Positions 46,701 through 58,787 of a stretch of 64,000 bases of DNA are shown piece after piece. The DNA comes from Phycomyces nitens (Eukaryota; Mucoromycota; Mucoromycetes; Mucorales; Phycomycetaceae), in NCBI GenBank assembly GCA_022702545.1, contig JAHRBC010000008.1, forward strand, positions 1,488,001 to 1,552,000, read 5' to 3'. The translations under genes and the position numbers were made by a program. The notes beneath the pieces are model-generated. The model worked only from the letters and a program-made list of their open reading frames with translations, did no database searches and had not been told where the DNA came from. Within the stretch, counting starts at the first letter, position 1. Every line of letters starts with the position of its first letter.

Positions 46701-46844
46701 ACTCTCAGTTTGTCCAGCCTCTTCAATTCTTGCTCTTTTGGCATGATGCTGATAATTGCGTCTGGATACCATAGAGAACCCTTCTTGGTTACCATTGCAT
46801 TTGTTACAGTAACAGGCAGTGTTGTTTTGGGAAGCAGAAGACAT
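43757..46844 (-). pseudogene. Tnp2-like transposase of F2 with a single nonsense codon
   Basis: Exons 46700-46844 (CYCNKCNGNQEGF...HH), 46603-46638, 46333-46539 (acidic) and 43757-46260, total 2892 nt. Full length would be 963 aa. One in-frame TGA (45448-45446) follows TTPTFEY. F1 has CGA (Arg) at the same codon, and SGATVRAALLMVACD continues in frame. All triad motifs are present (NIDWFQPFDG, IDPMHNLFLG, GFERYNGLLKN). A recent C to T change at a CpG inactivated this copy, unless the codon is read through. Confidence 0.92.
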
Positions 46845-47086
46845 ATTTTGTGTGATTCGATTGTAAGATAAAAAAGGAAACAAGTGCTTCATATGTTTTA
46901 TTTGCTGTCAATTTATAGACAAAAAAAAACTATTGTATTTTACTTGTTTGCCTGAACCAATAGGATCTGTTAAAAAGTCTTTTTTTATTTGAATAAAAAA
47001 AATCTTCTGAGTTGAAAAAAAGGCCTATATTTCCTACACCTTAAAGTACTCTTGGTGCACTAGTAATCCAGCCCATTTTTCCAGTG

Positions 47087-49290
47087 AGAGCCAATAGCCA
47101 TACACTGGTCCAAAATCACAAATGGTCTCACGAAGATGGAGGTGCAGATGCATATTGCAGGTGAGGACACTAGGAGGGTAAAGACGCTCACACTTTTGAC
47201 AGAATTTCTCTAGGTAGTCATGGGCATCGTCAAGTTCTTCAAATGATAGGGATGGCTTTACAAGGAGACGGCAGGCATCGACAAAGTCCATCCAGTTTCT
47301 GAACTTGTCATTGTTGAGAACATCTTTCAGCAAGACGGGAGAGTACGCCAGCACCCAGGACTTCCATTCGTCAGCTTTCATAAATGAAAACCCTTTTCCA
47401 ATTTTCGCTGTCAATGAACTGTACGAGGCTGGGAGAGTCATTTTCTTGGCGATTTGCTGCATGTTGTTCAGTTGTCCACTATTGATATCACCACCAGCAA
47501 TCCACTTTTCCATCATTTTCTTTGCCGTGCCCAGAAAGAGATTGTGCATGGGATCAATGATCGTTCCACGTACTAGATCAAAGTATCCAAGGCGATGCAG
47601 CTGCGACCATCGAACACCATTTTTGATCTCCAGCTGATGCCTTTCTGAGGGTGTACTAGCACTCTTCCACACCTCAGCATGCACCCTGTTTTTGACACCA
47701 TGACGAATAGACCACTCCAGATAGTTGAAACCACAAAAGTCCACACTGCTTGTCCCAGCAAGACGACTGAATTGACGACTGCATTTATAGCAGGCGTTGG
47801 TGCTATTGTGGGATGTGAATCCGCTCGTTTTCCTGGCTGCTGGGATATCACATGCCACCATTAGGAGTGCAGCATGGACGGTTGCTCCAGATCGATACTC
47901 AAAGGTTGGAATTGTCATTCCAACGTACAACTGCTCAAGGTCATCCACCAAAGGCTTGAGATAGCTGTTGATCTCATACGACTTGGGCTCCTTTGGTCCA
48001 GGCATTAGCCCAACCAAGACGACGTTCTCTGGCTTGAACCTTTCATCTCTGGGCAAGTTGTTGATTGCCAAATATATGGCACCAGAGGAGTGGGTGACAC
48101 CATCGAAGGGCTGAAACCAGTCGATGTTGAGAGTCAACAGAAGAGAACGAGGGCGGGCAACAAATGAAAGACCATCACTGTCTTTCAACTCCTTCCACAT
48201 CTTGCCATCGTAAACGTCACACATGGTGTCTGCCACCTTCAGCTCGTCGTTCCAGAGGCCGATCTTCTGCTCGAAACCAGGACGAAGAAAGAGAACCTTG
48301 AGTGCATCTTTGACGGACTGATACACAAAGATTTTCTTTGGAACCATGGCACCAGTCGTCGACTTCTTTCTCAGCTCACAGTTACAAGTTATGTTTGCGC
48401 CTATTTTCACAGAGCTACACAAGGGAGGAATGGAAATAGATTCTTCGTAGATCTGGTGGCAATCTGGGCAAGAAACGAATCGTTTGATATCTTTGGTGAT
48501 ATTGTTAAAACCCGTCATCTTCTGAAGACCAGCAAGACTTGTTGGTAGCTGAAAGTCTTGTCCATAAACCATCAAGAGCTCATTGACAAACTGGATCAAT
48601 ACAACTGCGCCCTTGTTGACTGCATAACAGGATGCAAAAAGAACAACAAAAATGGCAATAGCCCTATGCACTAGATTTTCGGGCATACCAGGAGCACCAA
48701 AGGGTTCTGTTTTAAAAAAGGAAAATTATTAACACTCAATTTTGGCATGCTTCTTTATGATAGTTATTCAATACTGACCTTTGCCGTTGAACTCCTCAAC
48801 ATCAATCTCCTCGACATCACTCTCTTCATTGTTGCCATTATCACTGTCATTAGCAATCTCGGTGTCATCGCCATTGACCTCATTGTCAGCCAAATCATCG
48901 TCAGACATCGGGACGGAATCCAAAGAAGGTAGGTTGGCCTGACCGCCCATTGTTTCCATGGATTCAGATTCAAACATTGGGATTGCTACAAATATGGAAT
49001 AGATTAGTTTATTGCCCTTAAACTGGTTTTCAAATAAATATTTTTTACCCTCAACATCAACATCCATAATGACACTTTGTGTGCCTGAGGTTCAATTAAA
49101 GAATAATGGTTACTATTGCGCAGTAAATATAAAATTAATACATACTACTCTCAGTTTGTCCAGCCTCTTCAATTCTTGCTCTTTTGGCATGACGCTGGTA
49201 ATTGCGTCTGGATACCATAGAGAACCCTTCTTGGTTACCATTGCATTTGTTACAGTAACAGGCAGTGTTGTTTTGGGAAGCAGAAGACAT
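47087..49290 (-). pseudogene. F1 transposase, N-terminal part
   Basis: Exon 1 at 49146-49290 carries the same zinc motif as F2 but with QRH. Acidic exons follow, and the large exon begins near 48706 and runs to the F2 insertion, covering NIDWFQPFDG and IDPMHNLFLGTAK up to VYGYWLF. It keeps the CGA codon that is TGA in F2. The reading frame runs on into the F2 terminus and ends at 47034. Confidence 0.9.
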
Positions 49291-49739
49291 ATTTTGTGTG
49301 ATTCGATTGTAAGATAAAAAAGGAAACAAGTGCTTCATATGTTTTATTTGCTGTCAATTTATAGACAAAAAAAAACTATTGTATTTTACTTGTTTGCCTG
49401 AACCAATAGGATCTGTTAAAAAGTCTTTTTTTATTTGAATAAAAAAAATCTTCTGAGTTGAAAAAAAGGCCTATATTTCCTACACCTTAAAGTACTCTTG
49501 GTGCACTAGTAATCCAGCCCATTTTTCCAGTGAAAAGAGGAAAAGAAAAAGTGCGCTAAAACATATACTAAAAATATGAGAGAACCAATAAGAGCAGCCT
49601 AAAGAATATTAAAGACTTAGTCTGTTTCTCTTAGATGAAGGCTCATTGCTCATTCCTAGTGGTGTAAACCTATATCAAACAGTAGAAATATTATATTAAT
49701 ATTAAATTGAGAATAGATGAGCAACAAAAAAGCTCTAAC

Positions 49740-50010
49740 TTATAGTACATCTGTCATGATTGGGGATTCAGCCTCATTATCCATTTGAAATATCTCATCT
49801 TCCGAAAGAAAAGAACTGCTTGCTCTTTCCTGCTATAACATAATAAAAATATTGTATTAATTATAATGTATATTCAAATGTTTGTTAATTAATAAACTTG
49901 CCTGGCTGTTCTCTGCTATTTTTCTCTTACGAGTCTGGTTTGCACTCTTAAAGGTGTCTTGAAGAATATTCTTGGCACACCACATTCTTTTGCACTTGTA
50001 AATGTGGAGT
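49740..50010 (-). pseudogene. E1 gene 2, C-terminal remnant
   Basis: Two exons equivalent to the end of the E2 gene: the acidic terminal exon ending MTDVL and the basic KSANQTRKRK region. The intron keeps the same GC donor. It is truncated at about 50010, where the match to E2 ends. Confidence 0.75.
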
Positions 50011-50137
50011 GCTATTGTCCTAGCCGTGCCTCACTGGCCACAATCATTGATGACAGGTATGTTGATTTTGTCATCATTGACCAAGAAGTGTCTTTGCTGC
50101 TGTTGCTATTATTAGTCAAATAATCTCTTACCTACCC

Positions 50138-51015
50138 ATGGAAAAAGTAATTAGAGTATACTCCAAGCTTATCACGTCAAACTTGAAGGGTGGTAGAAAT
50201 GCCAGTTTGCTTGTTGAGCACTTTGCTGTTCATAGCTTTGTCAGTTCAGCAAACAGCTCTCAGAATTATCCTAGTACAAGTCAGCCGTCCACATATAATG
50301 AAGCAAGTTTCTTAGATCTTCCAGATGGTGTAAGTGCTGCCCAGCTATGGGAGCCATTCAACTGACATGCCAGCTTGAATGATGATGACTTGGAAGGTGT
50401 CAGCAGCCCTGTTGTCAAGAATACTTTGGCAAAGTACTATGTGCGAAACAGTGGTATGAACAGTATTGAACTTGATGACCCAATGATTGTTGTTGCTTCT
50501 TGTCTTTGGAAAAATTCAACCATATATTCTTCATGTATGTACCAAAGAATAAAAAATGAGACCAGACGTGGCAATCATCATGTGATGTTCACCTGTCCAT
50601 ACAGAAAGTGAGTATTGGTATTAGTCAAAATACAAAATAGAGATCACTCGCATTTTTTATATTTTTATCTAGCCGTCGCAATATAACTATTCAAAGCTGG
50701 TTTGTTGGCACCGTGGAATTTTATTTTGAGCATAAAGAGGTTGATGGCACACCGCACTTTCTGGCATTTGTTGAAGTGATGAAAGAGCATGGTACAGCAG
50801 CCCATGACTCATCTGTGCCAATCATAATACGGCGGTCACACAGCTCAATTGGACAAACAACCCAGCCAAAATATGCTGTTAATGTGGATGACATTCAGCA
50901 TTAAGTTGGGCTCATCCAGTACCCTCCGAGTAGTAATCAGTTCTTTATCATTGCACCATATTACGTGTTTAATGACAATCTGCGTGTGACCATGGGGAAC
51001 CTTGCCACTTTATAA
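50138..51015 (+). pseudogene. E-family transposase, C-terminal remnant
   Basis: Plus-strand fragments MEKVIRVYSKLITSNLKGG, LDDPMIVVASCLWKNSTIY and SWFVGTVEFYFEHKE, with an intron at about 50608-50673, end at 51015. The order resembles the C-terminus of the main-family transposases (GSYIQALF, GQIQYLFVH, FAFVRWF). In-frame TGA (about 50363) and TAA (about 50902) show decay. The catalytic part is missing, deleted together with the N-terminal part of gene 2. Confidence 0.55.
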
Positions 51016-51109
51016 AAATTTTCTTTTTCTTTTTTCTTTCCTTATAAATATCAATACCAAATAAAATAAAATAAAATGGCTAATAATGTCAAAAACAAAA
51101 AAATTGTTT

Positions 51110-51425
51110 CAAAAAAACGGTAGCATAACTACCGTTTTGTTCACACAGGCAAAAAATTATTTTTCTCAAAAATGCGCAACATCTTTAACACCAAATAAAA
51201 TGCTCATTTCAATAAACAATGTTGCCTAAAAACTTACGAGCCCTTTATATGGTACTACAACTACCTCATTGCCAGATGAAAAGACATTTCATGCAACTTT
51301 TATGAATCGGGATCAATGACATTACCTTTCAACCACAATCTGCGGAGATAAAGTGCTCTAAAATCATAAAAAACGGTAGTTATGCTACCGTTTTTGGCAC
51401 AGCTACCGGTCCTTCCACCGTAGTG
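51110..51425. repeat. E1 right subterminal hairpin repeats (ACGGTAG/CTACCGT)
   Basis: ACGGTAG motifs in both orientations at about 51117-51140 and 51371-51410, forming hairpins such as AACGGTAGTTATGCTACCGTT. The same motif set lies in the left arm of E1 and E2, so it is shared by both ends of the family. Confidence 0.8.
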
Positions 51426-54400
51426 GAATGTCTTTTATAGACATTCAGAATCGAAAAAGAATAACCAAAAATAATAAAATAAATGGATGGAATTGTGCCA
51501 TCGCAGTCAATGTAAAGCAAAGAATAAAGAAATAAGTGAATAAAATGATGCAATTCTAGACAAGTGTGATAAAGTATAGTATAAAAATATTGTAAAAATA
51601 ATAAAGATAAAAAATGGAAGAAGTACATTGTACAAAGACAATTGTTTAAAGAGGTGTAAAATGGTGCAATCCTGCAAGAAGGTGTCAAGGATTCACAATA
51701 GAAAATAGAAAAGGAAATAATATAAAAAAGGAAATAAATAAATGTGATAAAATAAAAACGGGAAAAGACTGGGAAGAAAGAAAAATATAGAAACTCGGGG
51801 ATTGCCCTGCCAACGTCACCTCACCGGAAACCCGCCCAACTCACTCGGCTTGGACTTCTTACTCGGGCTAGCCCAGCCTCCAACACCTCCTACGTCTATG
51901 CCCGGGCCCTTGGTCCGGCTTCATGGTCAAAACCGAACCTGTTCACAACACACGTGTCACAATATTGACGCGTGTTGAGTTATGGTGTGTGGTGCAACAG
52001 GTCAGAATATGTAAATAATATATATTGTATTCTTGTGATTTTGCTCAGGACAATCCAACAAGAAGAATTTGACAATCAGACGGGACTTGAAATAGATAAA
52101 GACGGTAAACAGGCAAACGGACAGGCAAACGGACAGGCAAATGGACAGGCAAATGGACAGGCAAACGGACAGGCAAACGGACAGGCAAATGGACAGGTAA
52201 ACGGACAACGGACAAATGGACAAACGAACAAACAGACAAACAATGAGACAGTACTTGTAGATCCTAACAGTGTGCAACTTAGTATTTCCCGCAAGACAAT
52301 AGCTCAAGTTCAGGGACGATGTTCAAAAGAAATAGAGAGAAAACTGAATGTATTTTATTGAATGAAAAATGGAGCTTTTTTATACTAATTGACAACTGTG
52401 CACGTAGTGACAATCTAGATATAACTTATGCTAAATGATGATTATCGAGAAGAGTGTACAGTTCTTCGGGCATAATCACAAAAGGAAATACTCGAAAGGA
52501 AAACAAAAAGGAAACTAAACATCAAGAGAGAAATACACTATCGGGAAGTATACAAAAAGAGTAATATCAAGAAGTGTGAAAGGAACAAGTGCAATGCAGA
52601 GAGAAGCAAACGAAAAAGGAAATATAAATCAAAGGAAAAGAAAGGGGAAAACATTTAGAACTCAACGGGGTTGTTGACGTAGACAAATGATTCCAAGAGA
52701 TCGGATCATGCCTTGCATGTCCCAAGGGAAGGTGACGTCTTCGACTGTCCCAAGGTAAAAACTTCAAAGTCACTTAGTAAATTGAGGGTTGGTGGTCGTT
52801 GCTGGAACATTCTACAACACTTGTGTCAATATTGACGCGTGATGTGTTTGTATGGTTGTGTATGGTAACCGAACGGGTGACAAATAAAATATATAAAAGA
52901 AATTATGAAAGAACCAGTAAAAGACTAATGAAACTCAACAGAAATATCCCCAAAATGACCGGGCAAAATATAACTGCTCTTCAGAGATCGAGAGCTTAAA
53001 CTCAAAAGAATAAAATAACCGTAAAATTGATCGTAAAACTGACTGATGATCTTTATTCATTAGAAAAGAATGTCTTTTATAGACAAAGAAAATAACTAAA
53101 AGAATAACCGAAAAATGAAATAATAAAATAATAAAATGATGCCATCAAGGCCAAAAGAAAAATATAATAAAAAAAATACTATAACATAGTAAAGAAAAGG
53201 GTAAGACAAAGAAGTAGGGGAAATAAACTAAAGAAGTACAGAATGGTGCAATCCTGCAAGAAAGTGAGAAAGGATTCACAAAGGAAATATAAAAGGAAAG
53301 AGTATAAAAAAAGGAAATAATAAAATGTGATAAAATAAAATAAAGAAAAATTGAAAAGAAAGAGAAATAAAGAAACTCGGGGATCGGCCATCCTTACTCG
53401 GCTCGGACTTCTTCTTCAGACTGGTCCGGCCTCCGACCCCTCCTAGGCCTGTTCCGGGCCCTTGGTCCGGCTTCATGGTCGAAACCGAACTTGCCCACAA
53501 CACACGTGTCAATATTGACGCGTGTGTGTTTTGGTTGTGTGTGTATGAATAACCAAAGGTCAAAGAAAATAGAAATATTCGAAACAAAAACTAACAGTTC
53601 AACTTAGCCCCAAAATACTGGCAATTATTGAATGTTCAGATAAATGAAACAAAGATTTCTTTCAAGACAGAAAATTGATCACAGAATAGATGTTGTTTAT
53701 TGATTGAAAATAAGGTGTCTTTTATAGACAATCCTTTTGAATAAAAATATGAGAAAATAAAATAAGGAAAAAACCACAACATAATGAATGAGTCATTTGT
53801 TGGGAAAAACGAGAGGATAGTAAAATAATAATAAGAGATTTGGATAAGAAGAAATAAGAAGAAAGGAAAATAGTAAAACTAGATGTGAATAGTACGGATC
53901 CGCGAATCAGAGAAGGAGAAAAGAGAAATAAAAGAGACAAGATGTTGGTTGGCGATTTCCAACGAATGACAAAAGAGGAAATGTAAGGAAGTGGTTGTTT
54001 AAATGTGATAGATGTTGACAGAAGGTTGAGGTGAGAAGGGTAAACGCAAGTTTGTACAAAGAACGAGGTAAAAACATCACTTGCGATTTTTCGTGTACAT
54101 GCGTACATGAATAAGGTTTGGCGGGAAAATGCGACAGGCTTACCGACCCTCTCAACTACCCAAGGCACCAATTTCCAATGTCACGTGCTCCGTGACTTAG
54201 GCCAGGCTTTCCATGCCGGCCTTCCACCTTCCGACCATGCGGACCGGACCAAGCTCCTGGGCCCTTCGGTCAGACTGGCCGGACTGGTCGGACCAAGGCG
54301 AGATTCGGGGTTCTGGCGATCACCCCACCACAACCGTGTCATGGTCCCCTCGCTAGACTGAACCCCGGATAAGACGACCATCGCCTGCGGATTCGACCTT

Positions 54401-54515
54401 TCGAGCCATGCGTTGAACTGCCTTGTCGCCCGTTCGACTTGCACATCGGGAATCATACTCTTGTGATGGTGAAAAGGAACCAACACATCACCATTCACTG
54501 CCCCTTGCAACTTAC
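51426..54515. repeat. Tandem units with inverted ends TTGACRCGTG, unclassified
   Basis: Related units of about 690-870 bp abut at near-palindromes CACGTGTCAATATTGACGCG (about 51950, 52820 and 53505). Each unit has, on the minus strand, a TATAAAAGACA box followed about 25 bp later by AATAAA, and a GC-rich block (CCTTGGTCCGGCTTCATGG). No coding domain found. Could be solo LTR-like or terminal-repeat-only elements, or MITEs with a TA target. The last unit, to 54515, is divergent. E1 interrupts the first one. Confidence 0.55.
52109..52212. repeat. 12-bp minisatellite GGACAGGCAAAC
   Basis: About nine head-to-tail copies with C/T variation (AAACGG or AAATGG) inside one of the tandem units. It makes an artificial Ala-Asn-Gly-Gln reading frame. 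Confidence 0.9.
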
Positions 54516-55120
54516 CACTGCAAAAGAAGGGTTGTATTAGCCAGAATTAGAGATTTTGAATTATTACGAATTTTTAAAAATGAATTCTAACTCTATCATT
54601 TTGATGATTTTTTAATGATGAGACCTAATTTCGCATTTTATTTCATATATGAGCTCTAAATCGCAGATTTGATGCAAAATAGCACACATTTTAAATGACT
54701 TTGCAAAACAAATAAATAAAATTGGTACTATTTTTTTTCATTTTTATAAACTATATCAATTTTTACGATTCTTGCTTTTTTATTGATTTTATAGACAAAA
54801 CATTCAATATATTTAAGATGAATCGATGTGTACATAATAATAATGACCAATATTTTAAAATAAAAAAATAATATTCAAGGATAATTAATAATTTCGGCAC
54901 CATTAGTAATCCACCAATTTTTTTTGAATTTAACAGAGATTGGGTTTGTAATGCTTATAAATATTAAGGGAGATTGATTCAAAGCCCAGATATCAAAAGA
55001 CAATGATGAATAAATGGTGTGTTTGATGGTAGGATTAATAATATATATCGTCTCGCTCTGAAATATGATTCATATAAAAAAGAGCCAAATATAATACCTC
55101 TTGCTCATATAATCTTTATT

Positions 55121-58100
55121 ATGAATAACATTAAAAACAAAACATACAACCTCCTGTGCAAATGTTTGGCCTGTACCAAATATACAGCCGATGGAATATT
55201 GCAGAATGCACAGACATTCATGCGCCATAAGAATTCTGATAATGTGTCAAGCATTGGTCCCAAGGATAGAGATGATTGTAAGTGAAATTGTATATCGTTA
55301 TTCATAATCTAATAATGTTTGTTGTTAATTATTACAGCCAATGTCAGAAGCACAGTTGAAGAAGAGTCAGATATCATAATGCCTGATGTTTCTAATGAGT
55401 TTATTGATTGTAAGTGCGATATATTTTGGTTATGAATTACAGGTACTAACTTTTATTTTATTATAGATGAAGACAACTTTTCTATCATGTCAGTCGAAAC
55501 TACTGGACAACAGATACCTTTCTTGAGAGAAGACGATGTTTTTGACGTTGAGGAGGAATCAGATGTTGAGTCATCACTCATTGCAGCTGACAATGAGGAT
55601 TCCGATTCAAATGATGAATCTAGTGATGAAGATGAGACTGAGATTGATGGCGGCAATGGTTTTGAACAAATGATGGCTTCAAGTATGTATACATAAAATA
55701 CAAACATATTTAATTGTATACAAGTTATTTATCATATACTTTCCTTTGTAGTTGGATCCCTGAAAATTCATGACATGTCCCAAACCAGCCAGTTCATGGC
55801 CATCTTTGGCGTTATCTTCCAAGCATTCTACTTGGTGCAAACGGGAGGATCGGCCATGCTCAAATTCTTCCGCCATCTTCTTGTTGCATTTGAGAAGGAT
55901 GCTGACCTGCCTCTTACTGTCAACGCCTTGAAAGCAATGACCGGATTTGACGTAATGACCAAAGGCATTGTAAAGTACACCGTTTGCAACAAGTGCTTTG
56001 CAATCTACTTGCCAGACAATCATCAGCCAACATGCACGTTCAAGAAGTATTCCACCACACAAGCCCAAATTTGCAACAATCCTCTTTTCCACAATTCATC
56101 AGCCAGAGATCCTATTCCGTTCATGGTGTTCCTATACAATTTGCTCAAGAACACTTTGACACAGTATCTCTGTAAGCCTGGATTTGAGGACAAGATGTTG
56201 CAATGGAGATCAAGAGAGACCGTTGAGAACACCTTCCTTGACATATATGATGGTGCAATGTGGAATGAGTTGCTCGATGATAACGATATGCCATTTGTTG
56301 ATGATAACTATTCTCTCATGTTGACATTGAACGTGGATTGGTTTCAGCCATTCGATGGGCGCACTCATGCCAGTGGTGCGTTGTATCTGTCAATCAACAA
56401 CTTGCCCAGGGAAGAAAGGATGAAGCCAGAAAATATCATTCTTGTTGGTGTCATGCCAGGGCCAAAGGAAGCAAAGACTGATCAGATGAACAACTTTCTT
56501 GAACCTCTTGTTGACGAGTTGGTTGACTTCTACAGTGGAATGACAATCAAGACGGCCATGTTCCCTGGTGGTGTTCGTGTTCGTGCTGCTCTCATGTGTG
56601 TTGCCTGTGATATACCAGCTGCAAGAAAAACCGCGGGATTTACAGGGCATGCAAGCACCAACGCCTGTCACAAGTGTGCACATCAATTTTCGGTGATCGA
56701 TGGATCAAGCAAGATTGATTACTCTGGATTTGACGTTGATAATTGGACACCAAGAGAAAAGGCAACCAATGCTGTGCATGCCGAAATGTGGTTCAATGCA
56801 GAATCAGACGTCGAGCGAGCAGAGTTGGAGAAGCACAATGGTACCTGGTATTCAGAATTGCACCGCCTACATTACTTTGATCCTGTTTGGTGTACAATTG
56901 TGGATCCTATGCACAACTTGTTTCTTGGCACAGCCAAACGGATGGTCAACATTTGGAGAGACCTCGGTTATTTTCCCAGCACTACTCTTGCCCGCATGCA
57001 ACATCTGGCAGATTCCATTCTTGTTCCTCCTGGATATGCTGTATTGTCCAACAAAATTGCTTCTGGGTTCCCATATATGAAGGCAGACGAGTGGCGATTG
57101 TGGTGTCTTGTATATTCGCTGGTTGTCCTGGAGAATGCTTTGCCAGAAACAGACTACAATAACTGGCTAGTATTCGTTGATGCATGTCGCCTATTGACAG
57201 GACCATCTGTCACAACCCAGAGTATAGACGAAGCACACCAGCTCCTTGGTGATTTTGGCGAAAAGTGCGAGATATTGTATGGAACTGTCAGTATCATGCC
57301 AAACATGCATCTGCATATGCACTTACGTGAGTCCATGCTTGACTTTGGCCCTGTCTATGCATTCTGGTTGTATAGCTTTGAACGATACAATGGCAAGCTC
57401 AAGAACATCAAGACAAATTGCTGCAATGGATTCGAGGTCACTTTCATGAAGGTCTTCTTGGAAAAGGGATTCATCAGCAACTTTCTTCAGTTCTATTCTG
57501 CCAAACTTTCACCACCCATGGTAGAATTTCTCCAAGAAGTTGCTCAAATAGCACCGACGCCTGTCAGATCCTTGGTGAACTCTGAGTACGGCCACCCTCC
57601 ACATCTTCAATTCAACCTCAACATGTTCCTCCAAGCTGCCACCAATCTATGGTTTAATGTCACTGGAAGTGAAGCCCTGCCATTGACCTCGTTGCCATTG
57701 AAATTGTCGCCTTTATCTATAATGACTGGCAATCATTATAAGTACTTGGTCGAATTTTATAACAAGGCTTACCAAGACACTGGCATTTCCTTCTGTGCCA
57801 CGGATAGCATCCCACTTGGAGGGCATGTCTATATCAATGACCGGATTTGCAAGATGAAGAAGATTTCGTTGCTAGGACAAGAGTATTGGAGTGGTGAAAA
57901 GAAAAAGCGCGGTTCTTTTGTACAAGTCTTGTTTCTGGACAATTCGACAAGTAAATTTGTTGCATTTCCCGGCCAGATTGAGTATTTATTTACTCATGTT
58001 ATCAAGATTGGTGGAATCAAAAGAGTTTCTACTTTTGCTTTTGTCAAATGGTTTCCGACGTATAATGCTGGCAGATATCAACCGTTGATAAACCAAGGTC

Positions 58101-58255
58101 TGGAGCTATGGGAGAAGGGGTTTTTAGAGGAGACCGTTGAGTGTATTATTCCAGTACATCGTCTGCATTCTTGCTTTGCATTGACAACTCACAATCTCCA
58201 ACAAGGGTCTCAAAAACGCCTAATTATTCTATTACCTAGAAAAGTCATCACTTAA
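55121..58255 (+). CDS. Tnp2-like CACTA transposase of H, intact and divergent
   Basis: Exons 55121-55277, 55338-55409, 55467-55682 and 55752-58255, total 2949 nt, 982 aa. Exon 1 has CKCLACTKYTADGI...FMRH. Exon 3 is strongly acidic (DNEDSDSNDESSDEDETEID). The large exon has CNKCFAIY, NVDWFQPFDG, GVMPGPKEAKT, STNACHKCAHQF, VDPMHNLFLGTAK, YMKADEWRLWCLVYS, SFERYNGKLKN, GSFVQVLFLD and CIIPVHRLHS. All proposed catalytic residues are present. The most diverged main-family copy in the window. An open frame upstream of 55121 makes the exact start uncertain. Confidence 0.92.
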
Positions 58256-58787
58256 TAAAAAAAATTGCGTTTTTGACCACAAACATCAGCCACGTAATGC
58301 TTATTTTTCTTGTTTTACTTTACTATCTGTTCTTTTATCAATACATTTTTAAGATTGATTAAAATATTAGATTGATATATACAAGTTACGTCCTTTAAAA
58401 CAGATCTCAAAACAAATATTTATTTTCTCCAGCTCATTATGCGATAAGCCAAGTAGTTGTTTATTTAATACCCGATAATCAGCTATATTTTAAAGTTTAT
58501 ACTACATAATATACTAAAAATTTTCATTTAAATTCCAAGTTTATAAAGCCGATGAAAATATTTTATTTTGCTATTAAATATTTGTTTTGCAATAATTACG
58601 ACTAAAATAAAATAACCATTAAAAATAATATTGTTTCTCACCATCTTGTCTTTCTTTATTTTTTATTGCAACAACAATACAAAAACGAGTAATGCCAACC
58701 CTACCACCATCATCTTCCAGCCCAACAACTTGTTTCAACTTATTCAATAAAGACCATTATATCAAGACAACCAAATACAAATTTTTT
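58256..58787. other. Spacer between convergent H genes
   Basis: AT-rich, no open frame. Holds the 3' UTRs of the transposase and gene 2. Confidence 0.6.

Larger units (their letters stand above)
40803..47086. mobile_element. CACTA element F2, complete, inserted in the F1 transposase
   Basis: Left end CACTGGAAAAACGGGCTTGA at 40803; right end CCAGTG at 47086. Target duplication AGA at 40800-40802 and 47087-47089; the intact sequence CCCAAAGAGCCAATAG is seen in F2 itself near 44637. Length 6284 bp. Nearly identical to F1. Confidence 0.96.
36971..49532. mobile_element. CACTA element F1 (contains F2)
   Basis: Left end CACTGGAAAAACGGGCTTGA; inverted right end CACTGGAAAAATGGGCTGGA. Flanks differ (GTT on the left, AAA on the right) and no target duplication is seen. 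Without F2 it is about 6.28 kb, the same length as F2. Contains gene 3 (-), gene 2 (+) and a transposase (-) split by F2. Confidence 0.9.
49533..51425. mobile_element. CACTA family E, copy E1, right part
   Basis: From 49533 to about 50010 it matches E2 62609-63085; it then jumps to the 3' part of a plus-strand transposase and the right terminus GGTCCTTCCACCGTAGTG (51408-51425). The inverted right end reads CACTACGGTGGAAGG. The flank GAA does not match the left flank CAC of E1. Confidence 0.85.

Noticed and set aside
47034..48686. 550-codon ORF as a complete short transposase
   Set aside because: The frame ends in the F2 right terminus; the rest of the protein is at 39907-40802.
51972..52361. 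Open frame with Ala-Asn-Gly-Gln repeats
   Set aside because: Produced by the 12-bp minisatellite, which stays open in several frames on both strands.
52816..52842. Ori or attachment site at the CACGTG/CGCGTG palindrome
   Set aside because: It recurs at each unit boundary and is better explained as abutting inverted element ends.
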